Shown in pieces: positions 39,359-48,281 of a DNA stretch of 64,000 nt. The stretch spans positions 3,100,001-3,164,000 of the forward strand of contig NZ_CP017297.1 of NCBI RefSeq assembly GCF_001969445.1. Reading direction: 5' to 3'. The first letter of the stretch is position 1. Each line of letters begins with the position of its first letter. The notes beneath the pieces are model-generated. The model ran no database searches, was not told where the DNA came from, and saw nothing but the letters and a program-made list of their open reading frames with translations. A program made the translations under genes and the position numbers. Source of the DNA: Brachybacterium sp. P6-10-X1. Its GTDB lineage: Bacteria > Actinomycetota > Actinomycetes > Actinomycetales > Dermabacteraceae.

Positions 39359-40321
39359 TCAGGCGGCCGCGGCGGCGTTGGCCGCGACGACCAGGGCGGT
39401 CAGTGCCCGGGCGCGCTCGAGGTTCTCGGTGGTCTCCTGCCCGCTGCGGATCGCCTGGACCCACTGGGCGAAGGGGTTCGGGACGTCGGCCGGGACGTCG
39501 AGGGCGACGGGCCCGTCGCCGGTGTCCAGGACCATGCCGCCGTCGGCCCCGAGCCCGTAGGTCAGGGTGCCGGAGGTGCCCTGCACCTCGATGGAGAACG
39601 GGCTCGCCGGGGTCACGAAGCCGGTCTCGACCACGCCGATCGCGCCATCGGGACTGGTCACGGTGACCACCGCGTTGTCCTCGACGCCGCGACCGGTCAT
39701 ATCGGTGTAGGTGGCCGAGGCGACGGTGACGTCGGTGCCCAGGATCAGCTGGGTGAGATAGGCGGGGTGGGCGGCGAGGTCGCTGAACGCCCCGCCGATG
39801 GCCGCCGCCGGGTCGTAGAAGCGCGCCGGCAGCCAGTCGGCCGTCGAGCCGTTGTGGGCCAGGCGCACTCGGGAGTAGCTCAGGCGACCCAGCGTGCCGC
39901 CCTCGAGCACCTCCCGCAGCGCCACGGTGTAGCCGTGGGCCAGGCGCGGCAAGGACACGGTGACCTGCACGCCGGCGGTCCGCGCGGCCTCCAGCAGCTC
40001 GTCGCACTCGGCGAGCGTCGGGGCCAGCAGCTTCTCGGTGAACACGTGCTTGCCGGCGGCGATGACCTTCCCGATCACCTCGCGGTGCACGGTGGTGGCG
40101 GTGGTGATGGTGACACCGTCGAGGTCCTCGCGGGCCAGCAGAGCGTCGAGGTCCGGGGCGAAGTCCACGCCGACGGTCGCGGCGAGGGCCTTCCCGCGCT
40201 CGACGTCGTCGTCCCAGACGGCGACCAGCTCGGTATCGGGGTGGTTCAGGGCTTCTCGGGCGTACTCCTCGGCATGGACATGCCAGGCGGAGAGCGCAGC
40301 GATGCGCAGCGGTGCGGACAC
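39359..40321 (-). CDS. Gfo/Idh/MocA-family oxidoreductase
   Basis: 320 aa. The N-terminus RIAALSAWHVHAEEYAREALNHPDTELVAVWDDD and VFTEKLLAPTLAECDELLEAA (Lys of the EKP-like motif, here EKL) identify the family; the region GGAFSDLAAHPAYLTQLILG is the usual C-domain helix. The EKL variant and HVHAEEY start differ from the neighbour, so the two are diverged rather than recent copies. Shares transcription direction with the gene at 38133 across a 212-base gap. Confidence 0.86.
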   Translation of the reverse strand: MSAPLRIAALSAWHVHAEEYAREALNHPDTELVAVWDDDVERGKALAATVGVDFAPDLDALLAREDLDGVTITTATTVHREVIGKVIAAGKHVFTEKLLAPTLAECDELLEAARTAGVQVTVSLPRLAHGYTVALREVLEGGTLGRLSYSRVRLAHNGSTADWLPARFYDPAAAIGGAFSDLAAHPAYLTQLILGTDVTVASATYTDMTGRGVEDNAVVTVTSPDGAIGVVETGFVTPASPFSIEVQGTSGTLTYGLGADGGMVLDTGDGPVALDVPADVPNPFAQWVQAIRSGQETTENLERARALTALVVAANAAAAA

Positions 40322-40640
40322 GAATCCTCACGATCCAGGGTCGGGGGAGCGGCGTGCCCGCAGGACTTACAGCCGCGAACGGTGTGAACCAGCCTACAGA
40401 GAGATGCCCGTGGATCGCACCCTCGCACCGTACTTTTTTGCCAAAGACTTAACCGCTTCGGACAGCGAGGTCGGCCCCGAGAGGTGCTCTCCGGGCGACC
40501 GGCAGGGAGCGGCGTCTGAGCGGATCAGCAGGTGGCGGGTCGATTCGATGGGCGCGGCCCTCCGGGGCCGAAAGATGACCGGGAGGTCACGGTTGTGCGA
40601 AATCCGCCCCCGATCGCGCGCTGCGGGGGGAGGATGAGGC
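40322..40640. other. 319-base divergent control region
   Basis: Holds the promoter area of the Gfo gene (minus) and of two membrane-protein genes (plus). Seen here: a T6 run (40434-40439), and AAGCGGTTAA on the minus strand (40449-40458), a LacI-type AANCGNTT core also found upstream of the M81/fucosidase pair. No coding sequence recognised. Confidence 0.5.
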
Positions 40641-41357
40641 ATGTCGCTGGATCTGGCCCCCTTGGAGCTCCTCGCCGCCGCGCTGTTGGCCGTGATGCTC
40701 GCGATGCCGATCGCGTTCCCCGTCGCCGCCGCCGTGATCGCCGCCCCCCGCCGACTCCGGAGCGGCGCGGGTCTCGCCCTCGGCCTCGGTCTGCTGATCG
40801 GGGTCGGTGCGGTGATCGCGGCGCATTTCGCGGGCTTCCGAGGGATCGCCTCCGGGATCTCCGGAGTCGCCCTGGTGCTGGGACTGCTGGGCGCGATCGC
40901 CTCCGCCGTGTTCATCGTGGTCCGTTCGGAGGGCTCGGCGATGACGGCGGTGGTCGGCATCCTCGCCTGCGTGATGATCGGGCTCGCCGAGCCCGGCCAG
41001 ACGCTCCCGGCCATGTTCGGCGTTACGCAGTCGGCGCTGGTGGCGCTGACCGCCGTGGCGATCGAGGCCGTGGTGGTGGCCCTGCTGGTCGCCGCCCTCG
41101 TCGCGGCCGGGGGTCGCGTCCGTGCCCTGCAGATCGGGGTCGCAGCGGCCGGGATCGTGGCCGCCGTCCTGATCGGGATCAGTGTCTTCGCGAGCGCGCT
41201 GGGCGAGGCCGCGACGGTCGCTGAGCCGGGCATCCCGCTGTCCACCCAGCTGATCGTGATCGTGGTCGTTCTCGTGCTCGGCACGATCGGTGGTGGCGTG
41301 GCGTCGGGGGCGCGCTCCCGACGAGCCGTCGACGCCGAGCCGGTCACCGAGCGGTGA
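40641..41357 (+). CDS. hypothetical multi-pass membrane protein
   Basis: 238 aa, about seven hydrophobic helices (starting LLAAALLAVMLAMPIAFPVAAAV), short loops with few charges, and an Arg/Glu-rich tail. I recognise no family. GGGGAGGATGAGG provides an SD for ATG 40641. Its stop overlaps the GTG of the next gene by four bases, so the pair is one unit. Confidence 0.65.
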   Translation: MSLDLAPLELLAAALLAVMLAMPIAFPVAAAVIAAPRRLRSGAGLALGLGLLIGVGAVIAAHFAGFRGIASGISGVALVLGLLGAIASAVFIVVRSEGSAMTAVVGILACVMIGLAEPGQTLPAMFGVTQSALVALTAVAIEAVVVALLVAALVAAGGRVRALQIGVAAAGIVAAVLIGISVFASALGEAATVAEPGIPLSTQLIVIVVVLVLGTIGGGVASGARSRRAVDAEPVTER

Positions 41358-42130
41358 GCACGCCCGACCGCATCCTGAGTTTCCTGGCGTATGACGCCGG
41401 ACAGGATGCTGTGCGCGCCCTTGTGGCCGCCTTGGTCATCTGTGCTGCCGTGCACGCTGCGCCGCGGAGGCACCGGTGGCTGACGATTCTGGTGACGGCG
41501 GGGGCCTTCCTGCTCGGCAGCGCCTTCACGCTGTTCGTGCGCGTTCCCGGGGGTGCAGGACCGGACCTCCCGGGCGAGCTCACGATGCGCGTCCTCGTGC
41601 AGCGCGCGATCGGCGCGATCCTTCTCGTGGGAATGCTCTGTGCGGTGGTCGCGGCATGCTCGGTCCGGTGGAGGGCGCCGCGCCCCGGGCGCTCCGGCCG
41701 TCTGAGCGTGCTCGCCGGCCTGCTCGTCGGCCTCGCCGCCCCCCACGGATTCCGGCCCCACGGTGAGCAGATCTTCTACCCCGTGTTCCCACATCGAATC
41801 GTCCCGAACCCCGACGCGTCTGGCGCCGAGGTCATCGTGCACGACGGGATGGGGGAGACGGCTTTGGGCATGGGGACTGGCATGCTCGCCATCGCTCTGC
41901 TCGTGGCCGGTCTTCTGGTGCTCGGTCGGTGGGCGGAGCCGACGAAGACCGGCGTGCTCACGGCGGCGATCGCCGGGACGTCGCTGACCCTCCTGACCTC
42001 CATCGCCGGCCCGGGGCCGATGCTGATCACCTGCGTCCTCGCCGGCGTGCTGGGCACGATCGCCGGTGGTCTCCTGGAGGGTCGCTCAGCTCGTCGCGGC
42101 GACCTCGAAGCCCGCGGGGGCGAGGCGTGA
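41354..42130 (+). CDS. hypothetical multi-pass membrane protein
   Basis: 258 aa with about six helices and an unusual central hydrophilic segment (about 135-175) containing HGFRPHGEQIFYPVFPHRI and EVIVHDGMGETALGMG, with several His/Asp/Glu. The C-terminal helices resemble those of the partner. Family unknown. The 3' end overlaps the convergent IclR gene by 45 bases. The His-rich external loop might bind metal or be a catalytic site; that is a guess. Confidence 0.62.
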   Translation: MSTPDRILSFLAYDAGQDAVRALVAALVICAAVHAAPRRHRWLTILVTAGAFLLGSAFTLFVRVPGGAGPDLPGELTMRVLVQRAIGAILLVGMLCAVVAACSVRWRAPRPGRSGRLSVLAGLLVGLAAPHGFRPHGEQIFYPVFPHRIVPNPDASGAEVIVHDGMGETALGMGTGMLAIALLVAGLLVLGRWAEPTKTGVLTAAIAGTSLTLLTSIAGPGPMLITCVLAGVLGTIAGGLLEGRSARRGDLEARGGEA

Positions 42131-42883
42131 GAGCTCCTCGCGCAGCAGGGCGCCGATCTCGGCGCGGCGCCGCTCGTCCATCCGCTCGATCGGCCCGGTG
42201 ACGCTGACCGAGACCGAGCGCCCCCCGGGGCGCACCAGGGCCACGCCCACGCAGGCGATGCCGGCCTCGTTCTCCTCGATCTCCATCGACCAGCCGCGCT
42301 CTGCGGTCCGGTCGACGACTTCCGCGAGGTGGTCGAGGGAGATGACCGCTCCCGGCTCGGCCGCCGAGGACCTGGTGGCGCGGGCGTACGCGTCGAGCGC
42401 CGGACCGCGGACCCCGTCGGCCGCGAGCAGGGCCCGGCCCATGGCGGTGCGCGCCGCGGGGGCCCGCTTGCCGATGCTGGACCACACGCGCAGGGTGCGC
42501 TCGGGCTCGACCTTGTCGAGGTAGAGGACGTGGGGGCCGTCCATCTGCCCCAGGTGGACCAGCTCCTGGGTGCGTTGGGAGACGCTCGCCAGCCCCGGGG
42601 CGAACAGCACCGGCAGATTCTCGCCGTCCCCGAACGAATGACCCAGCTCGAGCGCGGCGGTACCGAGCCGGTAATGCTGATCGCCCGGGGACTGGTCCGC
42701 GAAACCGCGGTGCATGAGTGCCCGCAGCAGGCGGTGGACCGACGCCTTGTTGAAGCCGCTGGCCGCGGCGATGTCCCGCAGGGTCGTCCCGTCGGGTCCC
42801 GCCGACGCGAGGATCTCGAGGAGGACCAGGGCTTTGTCGACGCTGCCGACGGGGGAGGCATCAGGAGGTGGCGTGGTGGTCAT
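42086..42883 (-). CDS. IclR-family transcriptional regulator
   Basis: 265 aa. N-terminal winged helix (about 14-76): SVDKALVLLEILASAGPDGTTLRDIAAASGFNKASVHRLLRALMHRGF. The C-terminal IclR effector domain includes QELVHLGQMDGPHVLYLDKVE, GRALLAA and GIACVGVALVRPGG. ATG 42883 has AAGGGA upstream. Divergent from the TRAP-kduI operon; likely a KdgR-like regulator of uronate genes, with KDG as the plausible effector. Three matching inverted repeats in the window are proposed targets. Confidence 0.9.
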   Translation of the reverse strand: MTTTPPPDASPVGSVDKALVLLEILASAGPDGTTLRDIAAASGFNKASVHRLLRALMHRGFADQSPGDQHYRLGTAALELGHSFGDGENLPVLFAPGLASVSQRTQELVHLGQMDGPHVLYLDKVEPERTLRVWSSIGKRAPAARTAMGRALLAADGVRGPALDAYARATRSSAAEPGAVISLDHLAEVVDRTAERGWSMEIEENEAGIACVGVALVRPGGRSVSVSVTGPIERMDERRRAEIGALLREELSRLAPAGFEVAATS

Positions 42884-43287
42884 GGGTCCCTTCTCTCCGG
42901 GAGGTTGCGCGACAGGTTGCGAGCCGGGTGCGGGAACCCGAGGAGTCAGCGCATTGCCGGGCACTCCTGTACAGTCTATGCTTGTCGCGCATAACAAAAC
43001 TAGAGTTTTGGCATGCGAAACGCAAGGGATTCGGTCCGGCGGTGGCACATTGAGGCGGCGTCGCCACGGATCGGAAGCAGGCTCTCGCCCTGCTCGCCTC
43101 CGGCCGTCGGGCCGCATGACCCCTTGGCCGGGGATCGAGGAGTGAGTCGATTCGGTCGGCGCGATCGCCCCTGAGGGCGTCTCGAGCCGTTCGACTGCCG
43201 CTCCTTCCCACGGAGACAGGTTCCCCGCCCGCGGGGGAGAAGCATCGACACGGGACGCCGCCGACGGCGATCCGACGAGGAGACACG
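42884..43287. promoter_or_regulatory. divergent control region iclR/TRAP
   Basis: 404 bases. The inverted repeat CAAAAC-taga-GTTTTG (42995-43010) is the proposed IclR site; TATGC...GCATA (42977-42993) lies beside it. The dctP leader contains CGCCC-ctga-GGGCG (43166-43179) and CCCCGC-cc-GCGGGG (43223-43236), possible hairpins. Confidence 0.55.
42995..43010. promoter_or_regulatory. proposed IclR/KdgR-like operator, site A
   Basis: CAAAAC-TAGA-GTTTTG, fitting CRRAAC-N4-GTTYYG. Between iclR and the TRAP operon. See also 48178-48193 and 62348-62363. Confidence 0.55.
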
Positions 43288-44322
43288 ATGAAGTGCAAGG
43301 CCTTGCTGAGCGGCGTCCTCGCTCTGGCGCTGACGTCGCTCACCGCCTGCGCCCAGTTCACCCCCATCGACGAGAGCGCGCTCGGTGACGAGGGCTCGGG
43401 GATCGAGGCCGAGACGGTCTATCGCGTAGCGTTCAACCAGCCCGAGACGCATCCGCAGTACGTGGCGCTCTCCCACCTGGGGGAGCGGATGAGCGAGGCG
43501 ACGGGCGGCGCCTGTGCGCTCGAGGTGTTCCCGAACGAGTCGCTCGGGCCCCAGGCGGACACGATCGAGCTCGTCCAGGCCGGGAGCGTCGACTTCGCGA
43601 TGGTCGCAGGTTCCCTGATGGAGAACTTCAACTCGGACTTCGTCGTCTTCAACCTGCCGTATGTGTTCGACTCCAAGGAGCACCAGCGCAGGGTGCTCGA
43701 CGACCCGGAGATCACGGGTGAGCTGTTCAGCTCCCTGGAGAACAAGAACATCTCCGTGATCGCCGGATTCCACGGCGGTATCCGCAACGTTTACAACTCC
43801 GTGAAGCCCATCGAGACCCCGGAGGATCTCGCGGGAATGAAGATCCGTGTGATCGGGTCCGACACCAACATCGCCATGATGGAGCTGATGGGCGGGTCGG
43901 GCGCCCCGATGGGACAGGGCGAGGTGTACACCGCGATCCAGTCGGGGATCCTGGAGGGCGGCGAGAACAACGAGTCGATCTACGCGAACCTCTCGCACGA
44001 CGAGGTCGCGCCGTACTACTCCTACACGCAGCACCTGATGTTCCCCGACTACCTCATCTCCAACCCCACCACCCTCGATCGGATGGCCCCGGAGTGCCGC
44101 GAGTTCCTCGAGGAGGACATCGCCAACGCCACCGCCGAGGAGGGCGAGCTCTGGACGGAAGAGGTCGAGCGCTCGCACGAGATGGCCGTGGAAGCGGGTG
44201 CCCAGTTCAACGAGGTGGACATCGACGCCTTCCGCGAGGCTGTCCAGCCGCTCGTCGACGAGAGCCTGGACAGCCCCGTCACGCGCAACCTCTACGACGA
44301 CGTGCGCGCAGCCGCCGAGTGA
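43288..44322 (+). CDS. TRAP transporter substrate-binding protein DctP
   Basis: 344 aa lipoprotein. Signal peptide MKCKALLSGVLALALTSLTAC gives lipobox LTAC at about residue 21. DctP features: YRVAFNQPETHPQYVALSHLGERMSEATGG, LEVFPNESLGPQADTIELVQAGSVDFAMVAGS, DLAGMKIRVIGSDTNIAMMELMGG (substrate-carboxylate Arg), and PMGQGEVYTAIQSGILEGGENNES. Captures an organic acid, probably a hexuronate given the neighbours. GAGGAG precedes ATG. Confidence 0.92.
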   Translation: MKCKALLSGVLALALTSLTACAQFTPIDESALGDEGSGIEAETVYRVAFNQPETHPQYVALSHLGERMSEATGGACALEVFPNESLGPQADTIELVQAGSVDFAMVAGSLMENFNSDFVVFNLPYVFDSKEHQRRVLDDPEITGELFSSLENKNISVIAGFHGGIRNVYNSVKPIETPEDLAGMKIRVIGSDTNIAMMELMGGSGAPMGQGEVYTAIQSGILEGGENNESIYANLSHDEVAPYYSYTQHLMFPDYLISNPTTLDRMAPECREFLEEDIANATAEEGELWTEEVERSHEMAVEAGAQFNEVDIDAFREAVQPLVDESLDSPVTRNLYDDVRAAAE

Positions 44323-44341
44323 GCCGGAAGGGAATCATCAC

Positions 44342-44845
44342 ATGAACAAGATCAAAGGAGGGCTCGACCGAGCTCTCGAATGGACATGCTTCGGGCTCTT
44401 CGTCGCTCTCGTGGCCACTGTCGCCTGGCAGGTCTTCTCCCGGCAGCTCCTCAACAACCCCAGCGGCTGGTCGGAGGTGCTCGCCAAGTACATCTTCGTC
44501 TGGCTCGGCCTGTTCGGGGCGGCGCTGGTGTTCGGCGAGCGCGGGCACATCGCCGTCGACTTCCTCGTGAGGAAGCTGCCGGGGACCCCGCAGAAGGCGA
44601 TGGGCATGCTCACCCACCTGCTCGTCCTCGCCTTCACCGCACTGGTGCTGGTGTACGGAGGCTTCGCCATCTCCGAGCTCGCGTGGGAGCAGACGATCCC
44701 CGCTCTTCCGGTGAACGCCGGGCACATGTACCTGGCCATCCCGGTGTCCGGGATCCTGACGCTTTTCTACTGCGTCCACCACCTCATCGCCATCGGCACC
44801 GGCCGGCAGGCGCCCGTCGAGGCCGACCAGGCAGAAGCCCTCTAG
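44342..44845 (+). CDS. TRAP transporter small permease DctQ
   Basis: 167 aa, four helices; VFSRQLLNNPSGWSEVLAKYIFVWLGLFGAALVFGERGHIAVDFL is the core DctQ signature. Starts 20 bases after dctP. Works with the large permease as a sodium-driven importer. Confidence 0.92.
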   Translation: MNKIKGGLDRALEWTCFGLFVALVATVAWQVFSRQLLNNPSGWSEVLAKYIFVWLGLFGAALVFGERGHIAVDFLVRKLPGTPQKAMGMLTHLLVLAFTALVLVYGGFAISELAWEQTIPALPVNAGHMYLAIPVSGILTLFYCVHHLIAIGTGRQAPVEADQAEAL

Positions 44846-44853
44846 GAGTCACT

Positions 44854-46155
44854 GTGGACATCAGCACCCTCATCGGACTCATCCTCCTCGTCGGGATCTT
44901 CCTCCTGCTCGCGATCGGTCTCCCGATCGCCGTCGCCGTCGCCATCCCCTCGGCGGTCGCCGCGGTCGTCGCAATCGGCTTCGACAACGCCATGCTCACC
45001 TCGGCCCAGCAGATGTTCCGCGGGGTCGACTCGTTCGCGCTCCTCGCCATCCCGTTCTTCGTGTTGGCCGGGGTGATCATGAACAACGGCGGCATCGCGC
45101 TGCGTCTCATCAATGCGGCCAAGGTGCTCGTCGGGTGGGCGCCCGGTTCGCTGATGCAGACCAACGTGGCGGCCAACGCTCTGTTCGGCTCCGTCTCCGG
45201 CTCCGCCGTCGCGTCCGTGGCGGCGGTCGGCTCGACGATGGCGCCGTTGCAGGCCAAAGAGGGGTACGACCGGAACTTCTCCGCCGCGACGAACATCGCC
45301 TCGGCTCCTTCGGGCATGATCATCCCGCCGAGCAACCTGATGATCGTGTACTCGCTGGTCTCAGCGACGTCGATCGCCGGGCTCTTCGTCGGCGGGTACA
45401 TCCCCGGGATCCTCTGGGCGCTGACATGCATGTTCATCGTGTACCTGTACGCGCGCAAGCGTCCTGAGCTGAGGGTCAGCGAGCACATGACCTGGGGTCA
45501 GCGGGGGAAGGTCATCCTCGATGCGGTGCCCTCGCTCCTGCTGATCGTCATCGTCATCGGCGGGATCCTCGCCGGCGTCTTCACGCCGACCGAGGCCTCG
45601 TGCATTGCCGTGCTGTACGCCCTGATCCTGTCGTTCGTCTACCGGGCGATCAAGCTGTCGGACCTCAAGCCGATCTTCCTCGATGCCGCACGCACGACCT
45701 CCGTCGTGCTGTACCTCATCGCCGTCTCCAGCGTCATGAGCTGGGTCATGTCCTACGCCCGTATCCCGGCGCTGGTCGCCGACGGTCTGTTCGCGATCAG
45801 CGAGAACCCGTACGTGCTCCTCGCGCTGATCATCGCGGGACTGCTGGTGGTCGGTGCGTTCATGGATGCGACGCCTGCCGTGCTGATCTTCGCCCCCATC
45901 CTCCTGCCCATCGTGACGTCGTTCGGCATGGATCCCCTCCACTTCGGGGTCTTCATGGTCATGGCGCTGTCGATCGGCACCATCACCCCGCCCGTGGGGC
46001 CCGTCCTATTCGTCGGGGTCCGCGTCGCGAACCGCCGGATCGAGGACGTCATTCGTCACCTGATCCCGTTCTTCCTCGCTCTCGTGCTCCTTCTCGCGAT
46101 CGTGGCCTACACCCCCTTCCTCTCCACCTGGCTGCCCGGCCTGCTGGGCCTCTGA
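44854..46155 (+). CDS. TRAP transporter large permease DctM
   Basis: 433 aa, about 12-13 helices. DctM features: LLLAIGLPIAVAVAIPS, FALLAIPFFVLAGVIMNNGGIALRLIN, SGSAVASVAAVGSTMAPLQAKEGYDRNFSAA, ASAPSGMIIPPSN, and FGMDPLHFGVFMVMALSIGTITPPVGPVLFV. GTG 44854 is used; its SD AGGAG overlaps the stop of dctQ. Ion-coupled transport of the binding-protein substrate. Confidence 0.93.
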   Translation: MDISTLIGLILLVGIFLLLAIGLPIAVAVAIPSAVAAVVAIGFDNAMLTSAQQMFRGVDSFALLAIPFFVLAGVIMNNGGIALRLINAAKVLVGWAPGSLMQTNVAANALFGSVSGSAVASVAAVGSTMAPLQAKEGYDRNFSAATNIASAPSGMIIPPSNLMIVYSLVSATSIAGLFVGGYIPGILWALTCMFIVYLYARKRPELRVSEHMTWGQRGKVILDAVPSLLLIVIVIGGILAGVFTPTEASCIAVLYALILSFVYRAIKLSDLKPIFLDAARTTSVVLYLIAVSSVMSWVMSYARIPALVADGLFAISENPYVLLALIIAGLLVVGAFMDATPAVLIFAPILLPIVTSFGMDPLHFGVFMVMALSIGTITPPVGPVLFVGVRVANRRIEDVIRHLIPFFLALVLLLAIVAYTPFLSTWLPGLLGL

Positions 46156-46168
46156 AAGGACTGACATC

Positions 46169-47005
46169 ATGGACAAGATCGAACAGCGCTACGCCACGCA
46201 CCCCGGGGACATCCCGCGGATGGACACGGGGGAGATCCGCGACCGCTATCTGGTCGACGACCTCTTCGCCCCCGGCCAGATCCGGGCCGTCTACACCCAC
46301 CATGACCGCATGGTGCTGGTCGGGATCGCCCCCACCGATCGACCGCTGTCGCTCGAGGGCTTCCCCGAGATCCGCTCCGAGCAGTTCTTCGCCCATCGTG
46401 AGGCGGGCGTCGTCAACGTCGGCGGGGATGGCATCGTCGACGTCGACGGCGAGGTCCACCCCCTGGCCCATGGCGCATGCCTGTACATCGGTCGGGGAGC
46501 AGCGTCCGTGACCTTCTCCTCGGAGGAGGGGGCCGAGGCGCGCTTCTACGTCGTCTCGGCACCGGCCCACACCGCGTACCCGACGACCTCCGTCGCGCCC
46601 GGCCAGGGCACGGTGCGGGAACTCGGCGACCCGCTCACCTCGAACCGTCGGACGCTGAACCAGTACATCCACGAGAACGGGGTCCAGTCCTGCCAGGTGG
46701 TCATGGGCGTCACCACCCTGCATCCCGGCTCCATGTGGAACACGATGCCCGCGCACACCCACGACCGGCGCACGGAGTGCTATCTGTACTTCGATCTGCC
46801 GGAGGACGCGCGGGTCATCCACCTCCTCGGGCGCCCGGACGAGACCCGTCACATGACCGTCGCTGATCAGGAAGCGGTCATCTCGCCCAGCTGGTCTGTG
46901 CACTCGGGGGTGGGCACGTCCGCCTACTCCTTCGTGTGGGCCATGGCCGGTGAGAACAAGTCGTTCGACGACATGGACACGTTCCCCGTCTCCGACATGC
47001 GGTGA
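46169..47005 (+). CDS. kduI: 5-dehydro-4-deoxy-D-glucuronate isomerase
   Basis: 278 aa cupin-like enzyme. The zinc site is present in MPAHTHDRRTECYLYFDLP (HxHxxxxE type), preceded by VVMGVTTLHPGSMWNT. It isomerises 5-keto-4-deoxyuronate (from pectin or glycosaminoglycan fragments) to 2,5-diketo-3-deoxygluconate. Lies 13 bases after dctM. The usual partner KduD (an SDR) is not next to it; a 2-hydroxyacid dehydrogenase follows instead. Confidence 0.93.
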   Translation: MDKIEQRYATHPGDIPRMDTGEIRDRYLVDDLFAPGQIRAVYTHHDRMVLVGIAPTDRPLSLEGFPEIRSEQFFAHREAGVVNVGGDGIVDVDGEVHPLAHGACLYIGRGAASVTFSSEEGAEARFYVVSAPAHTAYPTTSVAPGQGTVRELGDPLTSNRRTLNQYIHENGVQSCQVVMGVTTLHPGSMWNTMPAHTHDRRTECYLYFDLPEDARVIHLLGRPDETRHMTVADQEAVISPSWSVHSGVGTSAYSFVWAMAGENKSFDDMDTFPVSDMR

Positions 47006-47103
47006 GCACCCGTCGTCTCCGCGCCGACCGCATGATCGTGCGCGGGATTCGCCGCTTGGCCCCCAGCTCTTCCCCCGGACAGATCTACGAAAGGCTCCAG
47101 ACC

Positions 47104-48087
47104 ATGACCGATCACACGGTAGTCATCACCGAGTGCGACCACGACGGCTTCGATCCCGAATCCGCTGAGGCGGCCAAGAACGACCTGACTCTGCGCATCG
47201 AGCAGTCGACGCCGGAGGACCTCGTCGCCAACATCCAGGACGCCGACGGCATCCTGGTCCAGTATTCGCAGATCACGGCCGACGTCATGGACCAGGCCCC
47301 GCGGTTGCGGGCCATCGGCCGGTACGGCGTGGGGGTCGACACCGTCGACATCGACGCGGCGACCGACCGGGGCATCGCGGTCACCAACGTCCCCGACTAC
47401 GGCACGGAGGCGGTCTCCGATCATGCGATCGGCCTCGCGGTCTCCCTCGCGCGGGGCATCCCCCTGCTGGACCGCAGCATCCGCGCCGGCCAGTACGATG
47501 TGTCGCTCGCGAAGCCCCTGTTCCAGATGACGGACCGCACCTTCGGCGTCCTCGGTCTCGGGCGCATCGGCACCGCCACCGCGCGGAAGGCCGCAGGGCT
47601 GGGTTACCGCGTGATCGGCCACGACTTCGGCATCGAGTCCGGGACACGGCACCACGGCGTCGAGGTCGTCAGCTTCGAGGAGCTGATCGAGCAGTCCCAG
47701 GTCCTCTCGGTGCACGTCCCGCTGACCGAGCACACCCGCGGCATGATCGGCCGGGACCAGCTCGCTGCCATGCGATCGGACGCTCTGCTCGTCAACACCG
47801 CGCGGGGCGGCATCATCGACACCGACGCTCTCGTCGAGGCTCTGCGCGCGGGCGGCATCGGCGGCGCGGGCATCGATTGCCATGAACAGGAGCCCCTGCC
47901 CGCGACCCATCCCATCGCTGCGCTAGACAACGTGGTGCTGACGCCCCATGCCGCCTGGTACACCGAGCAGTCCTACGTCGAGTTGAAGCGGCGCACACTG
48001 GAAGGTGTCGCGGACGTCCTCGCCGGCCGGAGTCCGCGGAACCTCCTGAATCCCGCAGCGCTCGATCATCCCCGCGTCATCGGGTGA
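47104..48087 (+). CDS. D-isomer-specific 2-hydroxyacid dehydrogenase
   Basis: 327 aa. VLGLGRIGTATARKAAGLGYRVIGHD is the NAD site, VNTARGGIIDTDAL the Arg region, CHEQEPLP the Glu and LTPHAAWYTEQS the catalytic His: all intact. ATG 47104 with GAAAGG upstream is preferred; an in-frame GTG at 47002 would overlap kduI. Closest in style to C-terminal-binding-protein-like dehydrogenases. Could reduce a 2-keto sugar acid in this pathway; function inferred from context. Confidence 0.87.
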   Translation: MTDHTVVITECDHDGFDPESAEAAKNDLTLRIEQSTPEDLVANIQDADGILVQYSQITADVMDQAPRLRAIGRYGVGVDTVDIDAATDRGIAVTNVPDYGTEAVSDHAIGLAVSLARGIPLLDRSIRAGQYDVSLAKPLFQMTDRTFGVLGLGRIGTATARKAAGLGYRVIGHDFGIESGTRHHGVEVVSFEELIEQSQVLSVHVPLTEHTRGMIGRDQLAAMRSDALLVNTARGGIIDTDALVEALRAGGIGGAGIDCHEQEPLPATHPIAALDNVVLTPHAAWYTEQSYVELKRRTLEGVADVLAGRSPRNLLNPAALDHPRVIG

Positions 48088-48159
48088 GAGGCCCGCGATC
48101 GGGGGCGCAGGCAGGGTCACCGCCGCTCAGGACAAGCTCAGAGCCCCCGAAGGCCCCGT

Positions 48160-48193
48160 ATAATCCATGCATCATTCGGAACTGAGGTTCCGC
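48160..48193 (+). promoter_or_regulatory. mannonate dehydratase promoter and proposed IclR operator, site B
   Basis: A consensus -10, TATAAT (48160-48165), is followed by CGGAAC-TGAG-GTTCCG (48178-48193), matching CRRAAC-N4-GTTYYG. An extra CGGAAC half-site lies at 48199-48204. Its place just downstream of the -10 fits repression. Confidence 0.6.
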
Positions 48194-48281
48194 ACGACGG
48201 AACGTCACGGGGCGGTGGTGCTGTTGGTGCCGCTCGACGTCGGGGCGGTCCATCCCATCCACCACGCCGGAGGATCCTGTC

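Noticed and set aside
43166-43236. Riboswitch in the long dctP leader
   Set aside because: Two short GC hairpins only; no conserved riboswitch core that I can recognise.
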